Positions 1 to 6,831 of a stretch of 64,000 bases of DNA are shown piece by piece. The first letter of the stretch is position 1. Every line of letters starts with the position of its first letter. Origin of the DNA: DASZFV01 sp035549075 (lineage in GTDB: Bacteria; Myxococcota_A; Polyangia; Fen-1088); assembly GCA_035549075.1 (NCBI GenBank), contig DASZRT010000118.1:1-64000 (forward strand). The letters run 5' to 3'. Position numbers and translations under genes: made by a program. The notes beneath the pieces are model-generated. The model worked only from the letters and a program-made list of their open reading frames with translations, searched no databases and was not told the DNA's origin.

Positions 1-75
1 CGGCTCCGCGGCCGCTTCGCGCGCCGCGAGAGCCGCCGCCGCGCCCGCGAGGACGACCCAGCGCCCGCGCCCCAA
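1..75 (-). CDS. N-terminal fragment of a secreted protein, cut by window edge
   Basis: Only the first 25 codons lie in the window. Reading begins with TTG at 73-75, immediately after the TGA of the upstream kinase gene. The sequence AGGAG sits 6 bases before the start, one of the few good Shine-Dalgarno sites here. The visible peptide is a basic N-terminus followed by an Ala/Leu/Val-rich stretch that ends in Ala-rich residues, as in a Sec signal peptide. It would be the last visible gene of the minus-strand sensor operon. The mature protein is outside the window, so no function can be given. Confidence 0.6.
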   Translation of the reverse strand, partial: MGRGRWVVLAGAAAALAAREAAAEP

Positions 76-843
76 TCAGAGCTCCTGCGAGACGGGGAGG
101 GTCAACCGGAACACGGTGACGGCCGGCTCGAGCCACTTGCCCGGCTCGTCGAGCAGCACGAGCTCGCCGCCCATGCTGCGCGCGATCTCGCGGCTCACGG
201 CGAGGCCGAGCCCCGTGCCTTGCTCTTCACCTTTCGTCGTGAAGAACGTCTCGAACAACCGCGGCCGCACGGTCTTGGCGACGCCCGCGCCGTTGTCGGC
301 GACCTCGACGGCCACGAAGCGCGGATCGTCGGCGACGATCTGCGCGCGCACTTGGACCACCGGGGTCGGCACGCTCGCAACGGCGTCGAGGGCGTTCGAG
401 ATGAGGTTGATGAGGATCTGCTCGAGCGCGTGCGGGAAGACGACGAGCGGCGGGACATTCGGCGCGATCTGCGTGCGCAGCACGGGCCCTTTGCGTAGAC
501 GGTACTCGAGCAGCGACGTCACGCGCATGAGCACGGGCCCCACCTCGGCGCGGCGTTTGGCGTTCGGCACGGCGGGCGCCGACATCTGGCGCAGGTTCGA
601 CACGAGGCCCGTGAGCCGCTCGGACTGGTCGACGATGTGGCGCGCGAAGTCCAGCACCTCTTCGAGCTCGACGCGCTCCTTCTCGAGGAGCAGCTGGCCC
701 AGACCCTTGATCGCGAACAATGGCTGCCGCAGCTCGTGGATCTGCTGCGCCGCGAACCGCCCGAACTCGGCGAGGCGTCCCGCCGACGTCAACAGATCTC
801 TCAAGCGGCCGATCTCTCGCTCGAGATCCTCTTCGCGGCTCAT
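76..843 (-). CDS. soluble sensor histidine kinase
   Basis: 255 residues with no membrane segment. A short coiled N-terminus leads to a HisKA dimerisation domain with the H-box IHELRQPL (phospho-acceptor His about residue 36). A HATPase_c domain follows with the N-box LINLISNALDA, the G1 box VADNGAGV and the G2 region GTGLGLAVSREI. All catalytic boxes look intact, so it should autophosphorylate in the cytoplasm. Its ATG overlaps the TGA of the FecR-like gene (ATGA at 840-843), so translation is probably coupled. No response regulator is encoded nearby, so the partner is unknown. The reading frame continues upstream, but that part is Arg-rich nonsense, which favours this start. Confidence 0.9.
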   Translation of the reverse strand: MSREEDLEREIGRLRDLLTSAGRLAEFGRFAAQQIHELRQPLFAIKGLGQLLLEKERVELEEVLDFARHIVDQSERLTGLVSNLRQMSAPAVPNAKRRAEVGPVLMRVTSLLEYRLRKGPVLRTQIAPNVPPLVVFPHALEQILINLISNALDAVASVPTPVVQVRAQIVADDPRFVAVEVADNGAGVAKTVRPRLFETFFTTKGEEQGTGLGLAVSREIARSMGGELVLLDEPGKWLEPAVTVFRLTLPVSQEL

Positions 844-1823
844 TTCTTCCAGAGCTCCCGCGGCTCGGCCGCGAGCTTGGGGGGGCGCGTCGGGCGACGC
901 ATGATCGTGCCGCTCGCGCCGCGCGTGCGACCCGCGAGATCTTCGGCGCGCACGCTGACGTGGTTCTGACCCTCGCGCAGCAACACCGACGCGTGGAAGC
1001 GGCCGTCCTCGCCCACGGGCGCGGGCTCGCCGTTCACCGTGACGGCCGACGCCGCCTCGACGCGGCCCTCGATCGTCGCGGCGTCGCCGTGGCGCTCGCC
1101 CTCGGGCCACACGACCTGCAGCAGGACCTCCTCGGGGATCTTCTCGGGATCGTCGGGCGGCGCGCCGGCGCGGCTGCTGCGCGTCTGCGTGCCCTCGGGC
1201 AGCACGACCGTCTTGCCCGCCGCCGCGAAGCGCGCCGTGCCCTCGAGCGCCGCGACGGACACCTGCCCGTGCTCGTCGGCCTGCACGACGATGTGAGCCG
1301 GGCCCTCGGTCGACGTGCGCGTCTCGCGCGCCGTGATGGCCAGCGTGTCGTGCGAGTCGTTGCCGACGCGCGCGACGACCTTGCCGTGGCGCAGGTCGAC
1401 GATCGACCCGTCGGCCGCGAGGCGATCGAGGCGAATCTCGACCTTCTCGCGCAGCTCGATCTCGCCGCCCGCCGACAGCGCGAGCACGGCGTGCGCGCCC
1501 GGCACCGTGCGCACGAGATCGTCGTGCGCGAGGCGGTCACCCGCGTGAATCGCGATCCAGCGGCCGTCGCGAAACGCGTCGACCTGACCGTCGGCGGACA
1601 CGACGTGGAAGATGCGCGCCTCGGCCTCGCCCGCGTCGGGCGTCGCCGCCGCCGCTTCGGCCTTGGGCGCCGCGACGAGCGGCGGCGCGGGATGCTCGAA
1701 CAGCACGCGCGACACGCGCGTCGCCGCGAAGAGCCCCGCGCCCACGAGCACGACGACGACCACCGCGCCCACGGGGAAGCGCCGCCTCTTCGGCGGCGGG
1801 AAGAGGGGCGGTCCGCCCATCAT
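840..1823 (-). CDS. FecR-domain membrane-anchored protein
   Basis: 327 residues. A basic N-terminus is followed by one membrane segment (about residues 17-35) and a linker. A FecR-type beta domain (about 70-190) carries the typical run of short strands around LRHGKVVARVGND. A C-terminal Ig-like domain (about 235-310) resembles those found after FecR domains in myxobacteria. The FecR domain probably faces the periplasm or surface. Classic FecR relays iron signals to FecI, but no sigma factor or TonB receptor is adjacent here. It is sandwiched by 4-base overlaps between two histidine kinases, so a role in sensing by that pair is an inference. Confidence 0.8.
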   Translation of the reverse strand: MMGGPPLFPPPKRRRFPVGAVVVVVLVGAGLFAATRVSRVLFEHPAPPLVAAPKAEAAAATPDAGEAEARIFHVVSADGQVDAFRDGRWIAIHAGDRLAHDDLVRTVPGAHAVLALSAGGEIELREKVEIRLDRLAADGSIVDLRHGKVVARVGNDSHDTLAITARETRTSTEGPAHIVVQADEHGQVSVAALEGTARFAAAGKTVVLPEGTQTRSSRAGAPPDDPEKIPEEVLLQVVWPEGERHGDAATIEGRVEAASAVTVNGEPAPVGEDGRFHASVLLREGQNHVSVRAEDLAGRTRGASGTIMRRPTRPPKLAAEPRELWKK

Positions 1824-3736
1824 GCGAGCGGCCCTCTCTCGACGAGCGCGGGGAACGTCATCGTGAACGTCGTGCCCCTGCCGACCTCGCTCTCGACGCG
1901 GATCGTGCCGGCGTGATCCTCGACGGTCTTGTGCACGACCGACAGGCCCATGCCCATGCCGGCCCAGTCGCCCGCCTTGGTCGTGAAGAACGGATCGAAC
2001 ACGCGCGACAGGTGCTCGGGGTTGATGCCGCGGCCCGTGTCGCGAACCGTGACGCGCGCGAGGCGATCGGCCGTCGCGCCGACGTCGAAGGTGAGCGTGC
2101 CTTGCGCTTGCCCCGGCCCCGTCATGGCGACGCGCGCGTTCTGCACCAGCTGGATGAACGCCTCCTGCAGCTGGGTCGCGCTCCCACGGATCATCGGCAC
2201 GCCGTCAGCATACCGACGGACGACGTGGATGCCAGCGGCCTCGAGCTCGCTGGGCCCGCACAGCTCGATGGCGTCGTCGATGACGCGCGGAAGCTCGACG
2301 GGCCCGAACGCCTCGCCGCCCTGACGCTGTGCGAAGCGCAGCAGGTTATGCACGATGCGCCGGATGCGCAGCGCCTGCGTCTCGACGTCCTGGACCATGG
2401 GCCGCGCCGGGTGGTGGGGCGGCAGGTCGACGAGGAGGAGCTGCGTGATGCCGAGGACGCCCGCGAGCGGGTTGTTGATCTCATGGGCGACGCCGGCGCC
2501 CAGCTGGCCGATCGCCGCCAGCGAGCGCGACCGCAGCAAGAGGTCTTGGGCGTCGCGCAGCTCGCGCGTCTTCTCGTCGACGCGCCGCTCGAGCGACTGG
2601 TTCCAGATCGTGATCTCTTTGTTCTGCTGCGTGATCTTCTCGCGCGCGCCGTCGAGCGCCTCGGCCATCTTGTTGAACGTCACCGCCAGATCGCCGATCT
2701 CGTCGGTGGCGTTGGCGGGGATGCGCGCCTCGAGGTGACCGGCGGCGATCTGGCGCGAGCCCGCGGCGAGCCCTTCGACGCGCGCCGCGAGCCGCCGCGC
2801 GAACAGCCGGGCCACGACCGAGCCGACCACGACGGAGACGGCGAGCCAGAACACCGTCGCCCAGAAGATGACGTCGACCGTGCGAAGCGCGGCGTCGAGA
2901 CGCTTCTCGACGAGCACGCCGAAGCCACCCGGCCCCGCGGGCGCGTAGGCGCCGACGACGGCGCGCCCGTCGGTCGTGTACTCGGCGACGACCGAGCCGG
3001 CCGCGAGCTCGCCCGTGGGCGTCGCCTGCGCCTCGAGGTGCGCGACGCCGCCCTTGCCGCCCGCGGCGACGAGGCGCGCGCGCGCGTCGACCAGCTTGAC
3101 GTCGGTGTCGCGGTCCGAGAGGTTCGCGACGTAGTCGCCGAGCCGGCGCAGCGAGATCTCCGCGGCCAACACGCGCTTGCCACCGCCGAGCTTGGGGTCG
3201 AAGGCGACGGCGAGCACGACGTGCGGCACGCGGCGGGGCCCGCCCAAGAACACCGGCCCCACGCCTTGCCCTCGCTCGAGCGCCTCGCCGAGCGGCGCCA
3301 TGAGCCCGACGCCCTCGACGTCGGTCGGGCGCATGGGCTCGTGGTTGCGGAACGTGTCGTAGGCGGCGGGCGTCTCGAGGTACGCGGGCTGGCCCACGGG
3401 CGCGCCGTGCTCGTCGAACATCGCGACGGCGCAGAAGTCGTCGCTCTGGTGATAGACGAGCTGCAGGAACTTGAGCAGCCCTTGCGCCGACGGCGCGTCG
3501 CCCGTGCCGGCGCGCGTGAGATCGAAGATGTGCGCGTCGGTGCGCAGGATCGACAGCAGGTTGCCGAGCTCGCTCGCGGCGTGCTCGCCCACCTGCTTGG
3601 CGACGGTGAGCTCGTTCTCCTCGACGGCGGTGCGCAGCGCGCGCTGGCTGATGCGCAGCGCGCCGAAGCCGGCGATCGCGAGCGGCGCCGCCGAGACGCC
3701 GAGCGCGAGCAGCGTCAGCTTGCGCCGCAGCTTCAC
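1820..3736 (-). CDS. membrane sensor histidine kinase with HAMP domain
   Basis: 638 residues. TM1 is about residues 6-27, a Cache-like extracytoplasmic region spans 28-285, TM2 is about 288-312, HAMP about 313-362 and a coiled linker 363-400. HisKA follows with AHEINNPLAG (His418), then HATPase_c with N-box VQNARVAM (Asn533), G1 DTGRG (566-570) and GMGMGLSVVH. The GTG start at 3734-3736 overlaps the TGA of the IPT/TIG gene, and the stop overlaps the FecR-like start, so the genes are translationally chained. The kinase is NtrB/PAS-less in type and looks catalytically complete. Ligand and response regulator are unknown. The frame remains open upstream, but that part reads as Arg-rich shadow. 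Confidence 0.92.
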   Translation of the reverse strand: MKLRRKLTLLALGVSAAPLAIAGFGALRISQRALRTAVEENELTVAKQVGEHAASELGNLLSILRTDAHIFDLTRAGTGDAPSAQGLLKFLQLVYHQSDDFCAVAMFDEHGAPVGQPAYLETPAAYDTFRNHEPMRPTDVEGVGLMAPLGEALERGQGVGPVFLGGPRRVPHVVLAVAFDPKLGGGKRVLAAEISLRRLGDYVANLSDRDTDVKLVDARARLVAAGGKGGVAHLEAQATPTGELAAGSVVAEYTTDGRAVVGAYAPAGPGGFGVLVEKRLDAALRTVDVIFWATVFWLAVSVVVGSVVARLFARRLAARVEGLAAGSRQIAAGHLEARIPANATDEIGDLAVTFNKMAEALDGAREKITQQNKEITIWNQSLERRVDEKTRELRDAQDLLLRSRSLAAIGQLGAGVAHEINNPLAGVLGITQLLLVDLPPHHPARPMVQDVETQALRIRRIVHNLLRFAQRQGGEAFGPVELPRVIDDAIELCGPSELEAAGIHVVRRYADGVPMIRGSATQLQEAFIQLVQNARVAMTGPGQAQGTLTFDVGATADRLARVTVRDTGRGINPEHLSRVFDPFFTTKAGDWAGMGMGLSVVHKTVEDHAGTIRVESEVGRGTTFTMTFPALVERGPLA

Positions 3737-5088
3737 GGCGACCCCATCGTCTTGATGCAGGTCGCGGGACCCTGGACGGCGGCGTCGGCCGCGTCGCCGC
3801 CGTCGGACGTCTCGCCGCCGTCGGCGTCGTCGTCGCTGAGGTAGGTGAACGCCAGCGGCGTCTCGGTGGCGCCGCCGATGGGATCGCTCGCGAAGATCGA
3901 CACGGCGCCCATGCCCGGCGGCAGCACGCCCGTGATGCGGTTCTCGTTGACGACCTCGGGACAGCCGAGCGCGACGCGCGGGCCGTCGCTGGGGCCGACC
4001 TCGATCGTCGTGCCGTTCGGGCCGTCGCGGAAGTTGCGACCACCAATGACGACGGGGATGTTGCCCGCGAGCGGTCCCGTCGTCGGGCTGATGGCGAGCA
4101 CGACGGGGCGACCCACGAACGCGAACACGCCGGCTTGGACGACCGCCGAGCCGGACCGCACGGCGAGCGCGACGGAACCCGCCGCGTGCGTGGGCGTCTT
4201 CGCCGCGAGCATCTGCGGGCTCACGTAGACGCCCCCCGGTTGCGACAGCGGCGTGCCGTCGAGCAGCAGCTCGGTGCCGGCCACGAAGTTGTCGCCCGTG
4301 ACGACGAGCGGCGTTCCGCCCGACGCGGACCCTTCGAGCGGCGCCACGCTCGTGACGACGGGCGCCAACGCGACCACGACGGTCGACGTCCGCGTGGCGC
4401 GGTTGCCGGCCGTGTCGCGCGCCTCGACGGAGAGCGTCTCGATCTGCGAGTGCTCGACCAACGGCACCGTGTAGACGAACCGGCACGTCGCCTTCGCGGC
4501 GTTGGGATCGATCGCGCAGCTGCCGCCCATGATCGGCGTCCCCGTCGGATCGAGGACCGACCACCGCATGAGCCCCAGGCGCCCGAGATCGTCGTCGGCC
4601 TGGAACGCGACGGGGACGTCGGCGCCCGCGACGACGACGGCGCCGTCGGTGGGCTCGAGCACCGAGAGCGCGGGCGCGGTCTTGTCGGGCCCGAGCGAGC
4701 GGTAGCCGCCCGTGAGCGTGCCGGCGACGCCGCGCGGATCGCGCACCTCGAGGTCGTAGACGCCCTCGACGATGTCGCTGGGCACGACGGCGGCGAGCTC
4801 GGTCGAGCTGAGCCAGGTGAGGCCGTCGACGGCGTACTGCGGCCCGAAGCCGCTCGACGGCGAGAGCACGCCGCCGAAGGCGCCCTGTTGCGCCGTGGCG
4901 CTGCCCGCCGTCGTGTCGATGTCGTAGGCCGGACGAAACGGCCCGCCCGCAATGACGACGGGAACGTCCTTGTCGTTGAAGGCCTCGGCCGGACTGACGC
5001 CCGTGACGCCCACCGGCGCCTCCGCGCTCGTGCACGTCAACGCGAAGAGCGACGCGACGCCGACGCGGGCGCTCGCGGGAAGCCTCAT
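3733..5088 (-). CDS. secreted IPT/TIG-domain protein
   Basis: 451 residues, starting MRLPASARVG. A TACTAT box 7 bases upstream selects this ATG over the one three codons earlier. A short hydrophobic signal region ends near a Cys (ALTC), so a lipoprotein is possible, but the lipobox is poor. The body holds repeated Ig-like IPT/TIG domains: about residues 25-115, a cadherin-like segment with DTAGN about 135-240, then two clear TIG units each with a GG(T/N)..V..G.NF signature (about 245-330 and 335-425). The tail is Asp/Gly-rich. Such domains usually bind carbohydrate or protein at the cell surface. As first gene of the kinase operon it may be a sensor component, which is inference. Confidence 0.8.
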   Translation of the reverse strand: MRLPASARVGVASLFALTCTSAEAPVGVTGVSPAEAFNDKDVPVVIAGGPFRPAYDIDTTAGSATAQQGAFGGVLSPSSGFGPQYAVDGLTWLSSTELAAVVPSDIVEGVYDLEVRDPRGVAGTLTGGYRSLGPDKTAPALSVLEPTDGAVVVAGADVPVAFQADDDLGRLGLMRWSVLDPTGTPIMGGSCAIDPNAAKATCRFVYTVPLVEHSQIETLSVEARDTAGNRATRTSTVVVALAPVVTSVAPLEGSASGGTPLVVTGDNFVAGTELLLDGTPLSQPGGVYVSPQMLAAKTPTHAAGSVALAVRSGSAVVQAGVFAFVGRPVVLAISPTTGPLAGNIPVVIGGRNFRDGPNGTTIEVGPSDGPRVALGCPEVVNENRITGVLPPGMGAVSIFASDPIGGATETPLAFTYLSDDDADGGETSDGGDAADAAVQGPATCIKTMGSP

Positions 5089-5095
5089 CGCGGTC

Positions 5096-5101
5096 ATAGT
5101 A
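5096..5101 (-). promoter_or_regulatory. TACTAT box for the IPT/TIG operon
   Basis: A -10-like hexamer on the minus strand lies 7 bases from ATG 5088, with no Shine-Dalgarno between them. This suggests a leaderless transcript. Confidence 0.5.
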
Positions 5102-5107
5102 TCGCCT

Positions 5108-5824
5108 TCAGTCGAAAAAGGCCTCGGTGCGAATCTGGGCCTTCCGGTTCACGCCGCGCGCCACCAGCTCGCGCTTGAGCTCCGTGATCATGGCGCCGTT
5201 TCCGACGAGGTAGAACGTCGGCGACGCGAGGCCCGGCAGCGCCTCGAGGATCGCCGCCGTGATGCGTCCACGGCCGCCCGTCCACGCCGGGCCTGGCGCC
5301 GTGAGGTGGATCGACAGCGTCGCGCCCGCGCGCGCCGCGAGCGCTTCGATCTCGGCGCGCGCGAACAGATCCGACTCTTGGCGTGCGCCCCAGTAGACGA
5401 AGCGACGCCCGGTCTCGGGGCGCGCGGCGAGCTCGCCCAGCATCGGCATGACGGCGGCCATGCCCGTGCCCGTCGCGCCGAAGACGACGTCGCCCGCGTG
5501 AGCGGCGTCGAGCGTGAAGAAGCCGTGCGGCCCCGTGAGCGACTGCTCGTCGCCGATCTCGAGGCCCATGAGGTGATCCGACGCGGCGCCGCCTTCGATG
5601 ACGCGCACGATGAAGCGCAGGCGATCGTCCTCGGTCGTCTGCGAGGCGATCGAGTAGCTGCGGCGGGGCAGGGCGGCGCCCGTCGCGTCGACGACGGCGA
5701 ACGACACGAACTGGCCGGCCTTGAACGCGAAGCGCGGCGGATCGCGCAGCTCGAACACGAGGTCGACGATGCCGGGCGCGATGTGGGCACGGCTCTTGAG
5801 CGCTGCGACGAGGGGGCCCGGCAT
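5108..5824 (-). CDS. ferredoxin/flavodoxin-NAD(P)H reductase-like oxidoreductase
   Basis: 238 residues of the FNR superfamily. The FAD-binding barrel (about 1-95) has RRSYSIAS, which corresponds to the conserved RxYS motif that holds the flavin. The NAD(P)-binding half begins at GATGTGMAAVMPML and ends with the conserved ...VGNGAMI and a C-terminal aromatic residue (AFFD). It would move electrons between NAD(P)H and a ferredoxin, flavodoxin or oxygenase. I chose the start MPGPLV because a TATGCT box (5832-5837) lies 7 bases before it. The alternative ATG at 5836 overlaps that box. It diverges from the lipoprotein gene at 5861 and has no redox partner next to it. Confidence 0.85.
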   Translation of the reverse strand: MPGPLVAALKSRAHIAPGIVDLVFELRDPPRFAFKAGQFVSFAVVDATGAALPRRSYSIASQTTEDDRLRFIVRVIEGGAASDHLMGLEIGDEQSLTGPHGFFTLDAAHAGDVVFGATGTGMAAVMPMLGELAARPETGRRFVYWGARQESDLFARAEIEALAARAGATLSIHLTAPGPAWTGGRGRITAAILEALPGLASPTFYLVGNGAMITELKRELVARGVNRKAQIRTEAFFD

Positions 5825-5831
5825 CGGCGCC

Positions 5832-5837
5832 AGCATA
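5832..5837 (-). promoter_or_regulatory. TATGCT box for the FNR-like gene
   Basis: A -10-like hexamer sits 7 bases before ATG 5824. It forms a back-to-back pair with the plus-strand box at 5849-5854, so both genes can be transcribed from a 25-base divergent promoter. Confidence 0.5.
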
Positions 5838-5848
5838 TCCGAGTGTGT

Positions 5849-5854
5849 TAGGTT
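5849..5854 (+). promoter_or_regulatory. TAGGTT box for the CcmI-like lipoprotein gene
   Basis: A -10-like hexamer lies 6 bases before ATG 5861. No ribosome binding site is visible. Confidence 0.45.
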
Positions 5855-5860
5855 CCGACC

Positions 5861-6550
5861 ATGCCGAACCCCTCTCGTATTTCGCGCATGGCGCTGGTCT
5901 TCGCGGCGTCCGGACTGGTCTCGATGGCCGCGTGCTCGAAGGGCGACGACGCGTCGAAGGCCGCGTCGGTTCCCCCGCTCCCTGCCGCGCCGCCGCCGGC
6001 CCCAGCGGCGCCGCCACCCGAGCGAAGCCCGGCTTCGCCGGGCGGAGCGAGCGCCGGGGGTTCGGGACCCTCTCAGGGTCCCGACTCGATCGACCCCAAC
6101 GCGACGATCACGGGGCAGATCACGGTCGCGGCCAGCGTGAAGGCGCACGTCCTGCCGACCGATACGCTGTTCCTCGTCGCGCGCCGTCCCTCGGAGACGC
6201 CGGGCGTGCGCGGCTCGCTCATCGCCGTCAAGAAGCTCTCGGCGGCGAAGCTGCCGCTCGACTTCACGCTCTCGGCGGCCGACATGCCGTTCCAGGGCGG
6301 CACGTTCGACGGCGACGTCACGCTGTCGATCCGCGACGACAAGGACAACGACCCGATGACGCGCCTCAAGGGCGATGTTTTCGGCACGCTGCCGAAGGTC
6401 CACGTCGGCGCGCGCAACGTGAAGCTGCCGCTCGACCAGCTCCAGAAAGAGGACGAGTCGCTCACGGGCGCGAACCCGCACGGCGGGCCCATGCAAATGG
6501 GCGGGGGTGGACCGATGGGCGGGGGCGCCCTGCCGCCCGGCCATCCGTAG
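5861..6550 (+). CDS. lipoprotein with CcmI C-terminal-like domain
   Basis: 229 residues. A signal peptide ends at a lipobox-like MAAC (Cys about residue 25), followed by a long Pro/Ala/Gly linker (about 30-80). The folded domain (about 80-200) resembles the periplasmic C-terminal domain of CcmI/CycH from cytochrome c maturation: a GxI.V...V....DTLFLVAR start, a central LPLDFTLSAADMPF and a VGARNVK strand. That domain normally presents apocytochrome c, but the CcmI TPR half is absent and no ccm genes are near, so the role here is open. The C-terminus is Gly/Met/Pro-rich. The linker DNA holds two perfect hairpins (6027-6043 and 6062-6084). An alternative start at 5888 would shorten the n-region. 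Confidence 0.75.
   Translation: MPNPSRISRMALVFAASGLVSMAACSKGDDASKAASVPPLPAAPPPAPAAPPPERSPASPGGASAGGSGPSQGPDSIDPNATITGQITVAASVKAHVLPTDTLFLVARRPSETPGVRGSLIAVKKLSAAKLPLDFTLSAADMPFQGGTFDGDVTLSIRDDKDNDPMTRLKGDVFGTLPKVHVGARNVKLPLDQLQKEDESLTGANPHGGPMQMGGGGPMGGGALPPGHP
6027..6084 (+). repeat. two perfect hairpins inside a coding linker
   Basis: GCCCGGC-TTC-GCCGGGC at 6027-6043 and a 9-bp stem TCGGGACCC/GGGTCCCGA with a 5-base loop at 6062-6084. GAGCGA-type words flank the first hairpin. The arrangement echoes the intergenic two-hairpin elements at 20491-20613 and 24250-24356, but here it is read in frame as a Pro/Ser/Gly linker. Confidence 0.5.
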
Positions 6551-6574
6551 GGTAGACGGCGAAACCCGATCTGG

Positions 6575-6580
6575 TAGTGT
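6575..6580 (+). promoter_or_regulatory. TAGTGT box
   Basis: A -10-like hexamer lies 7 bases before ATG 6588, with no Shine-Dalgarno sequence. Confidence 0.45.
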
Positions 6581-6587
6581 CGCCGCC

Positions 6588-6830
6588 ATGCCGGACTACA
6601 AATCGCTGCGCGAGATGGTGAGCCACCGCGTGACCTTCGAGTTCGACACCGGCTCCAAGGTCATCGGCTACATCGCCTCGTGCGCGCCCCCGAACGGGCC
6701 CGTCCAGATGGTGACGCTGTCGAAGGTTCAGGTCCTCGACGCGTCGAACAACCTCGTCGCGAAGTACGACGAGTACCCCTTCGTCCCGAACAACCTCATC
6801 GGCTTCCGCGTCACCGAAGGCCCGCTCTGA
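6588..6830 (+). CDS. small conserved-type protein, function unknown
   Basis: 80 residues, cytoplasmic, with no signal peptide or membrane segment. The sequence alternates short beta-like stretches (VTFEFDTGSKVIGYIAS, MVTLSKVQVLD) and ends FRVTEGPL. The pattern of short strands with a Gly in strand two is loosely reminiscent of Sm-like or small beta-barrel folds, but I cannot name a family. The frame is open further upstream. I start it at MPDYKS because of the TAGTGT box 7 bases before. The next gene starts one base after the TGA, so the two are probably co-transcribed. Confidence 0.75.
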   Translation: MPDYKSLREMVSHRVTFEFDTGSKVIGYIASCAPPNGPVQMVTLSKVQVLDASNNLVAKYDEYPFVPNNLIGFRVTEGPL

Positions 6831-6831
6831 C

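Noticed and set aside
1913..3844. 643-codon plus-strand frame opposite the membrane histidine kinase
   Set aside because: It lacks any domain and is rich in Arg, Ala and Asp. The kinase boxes lie on the minus strand.
5825..5836. ATG 5836 as start of the FNR-like gene
   Set aside because: It overlaps the TATGCT box. ATG 5824 has the usual 7-base spacing and gives a normal FNR N-terminus.
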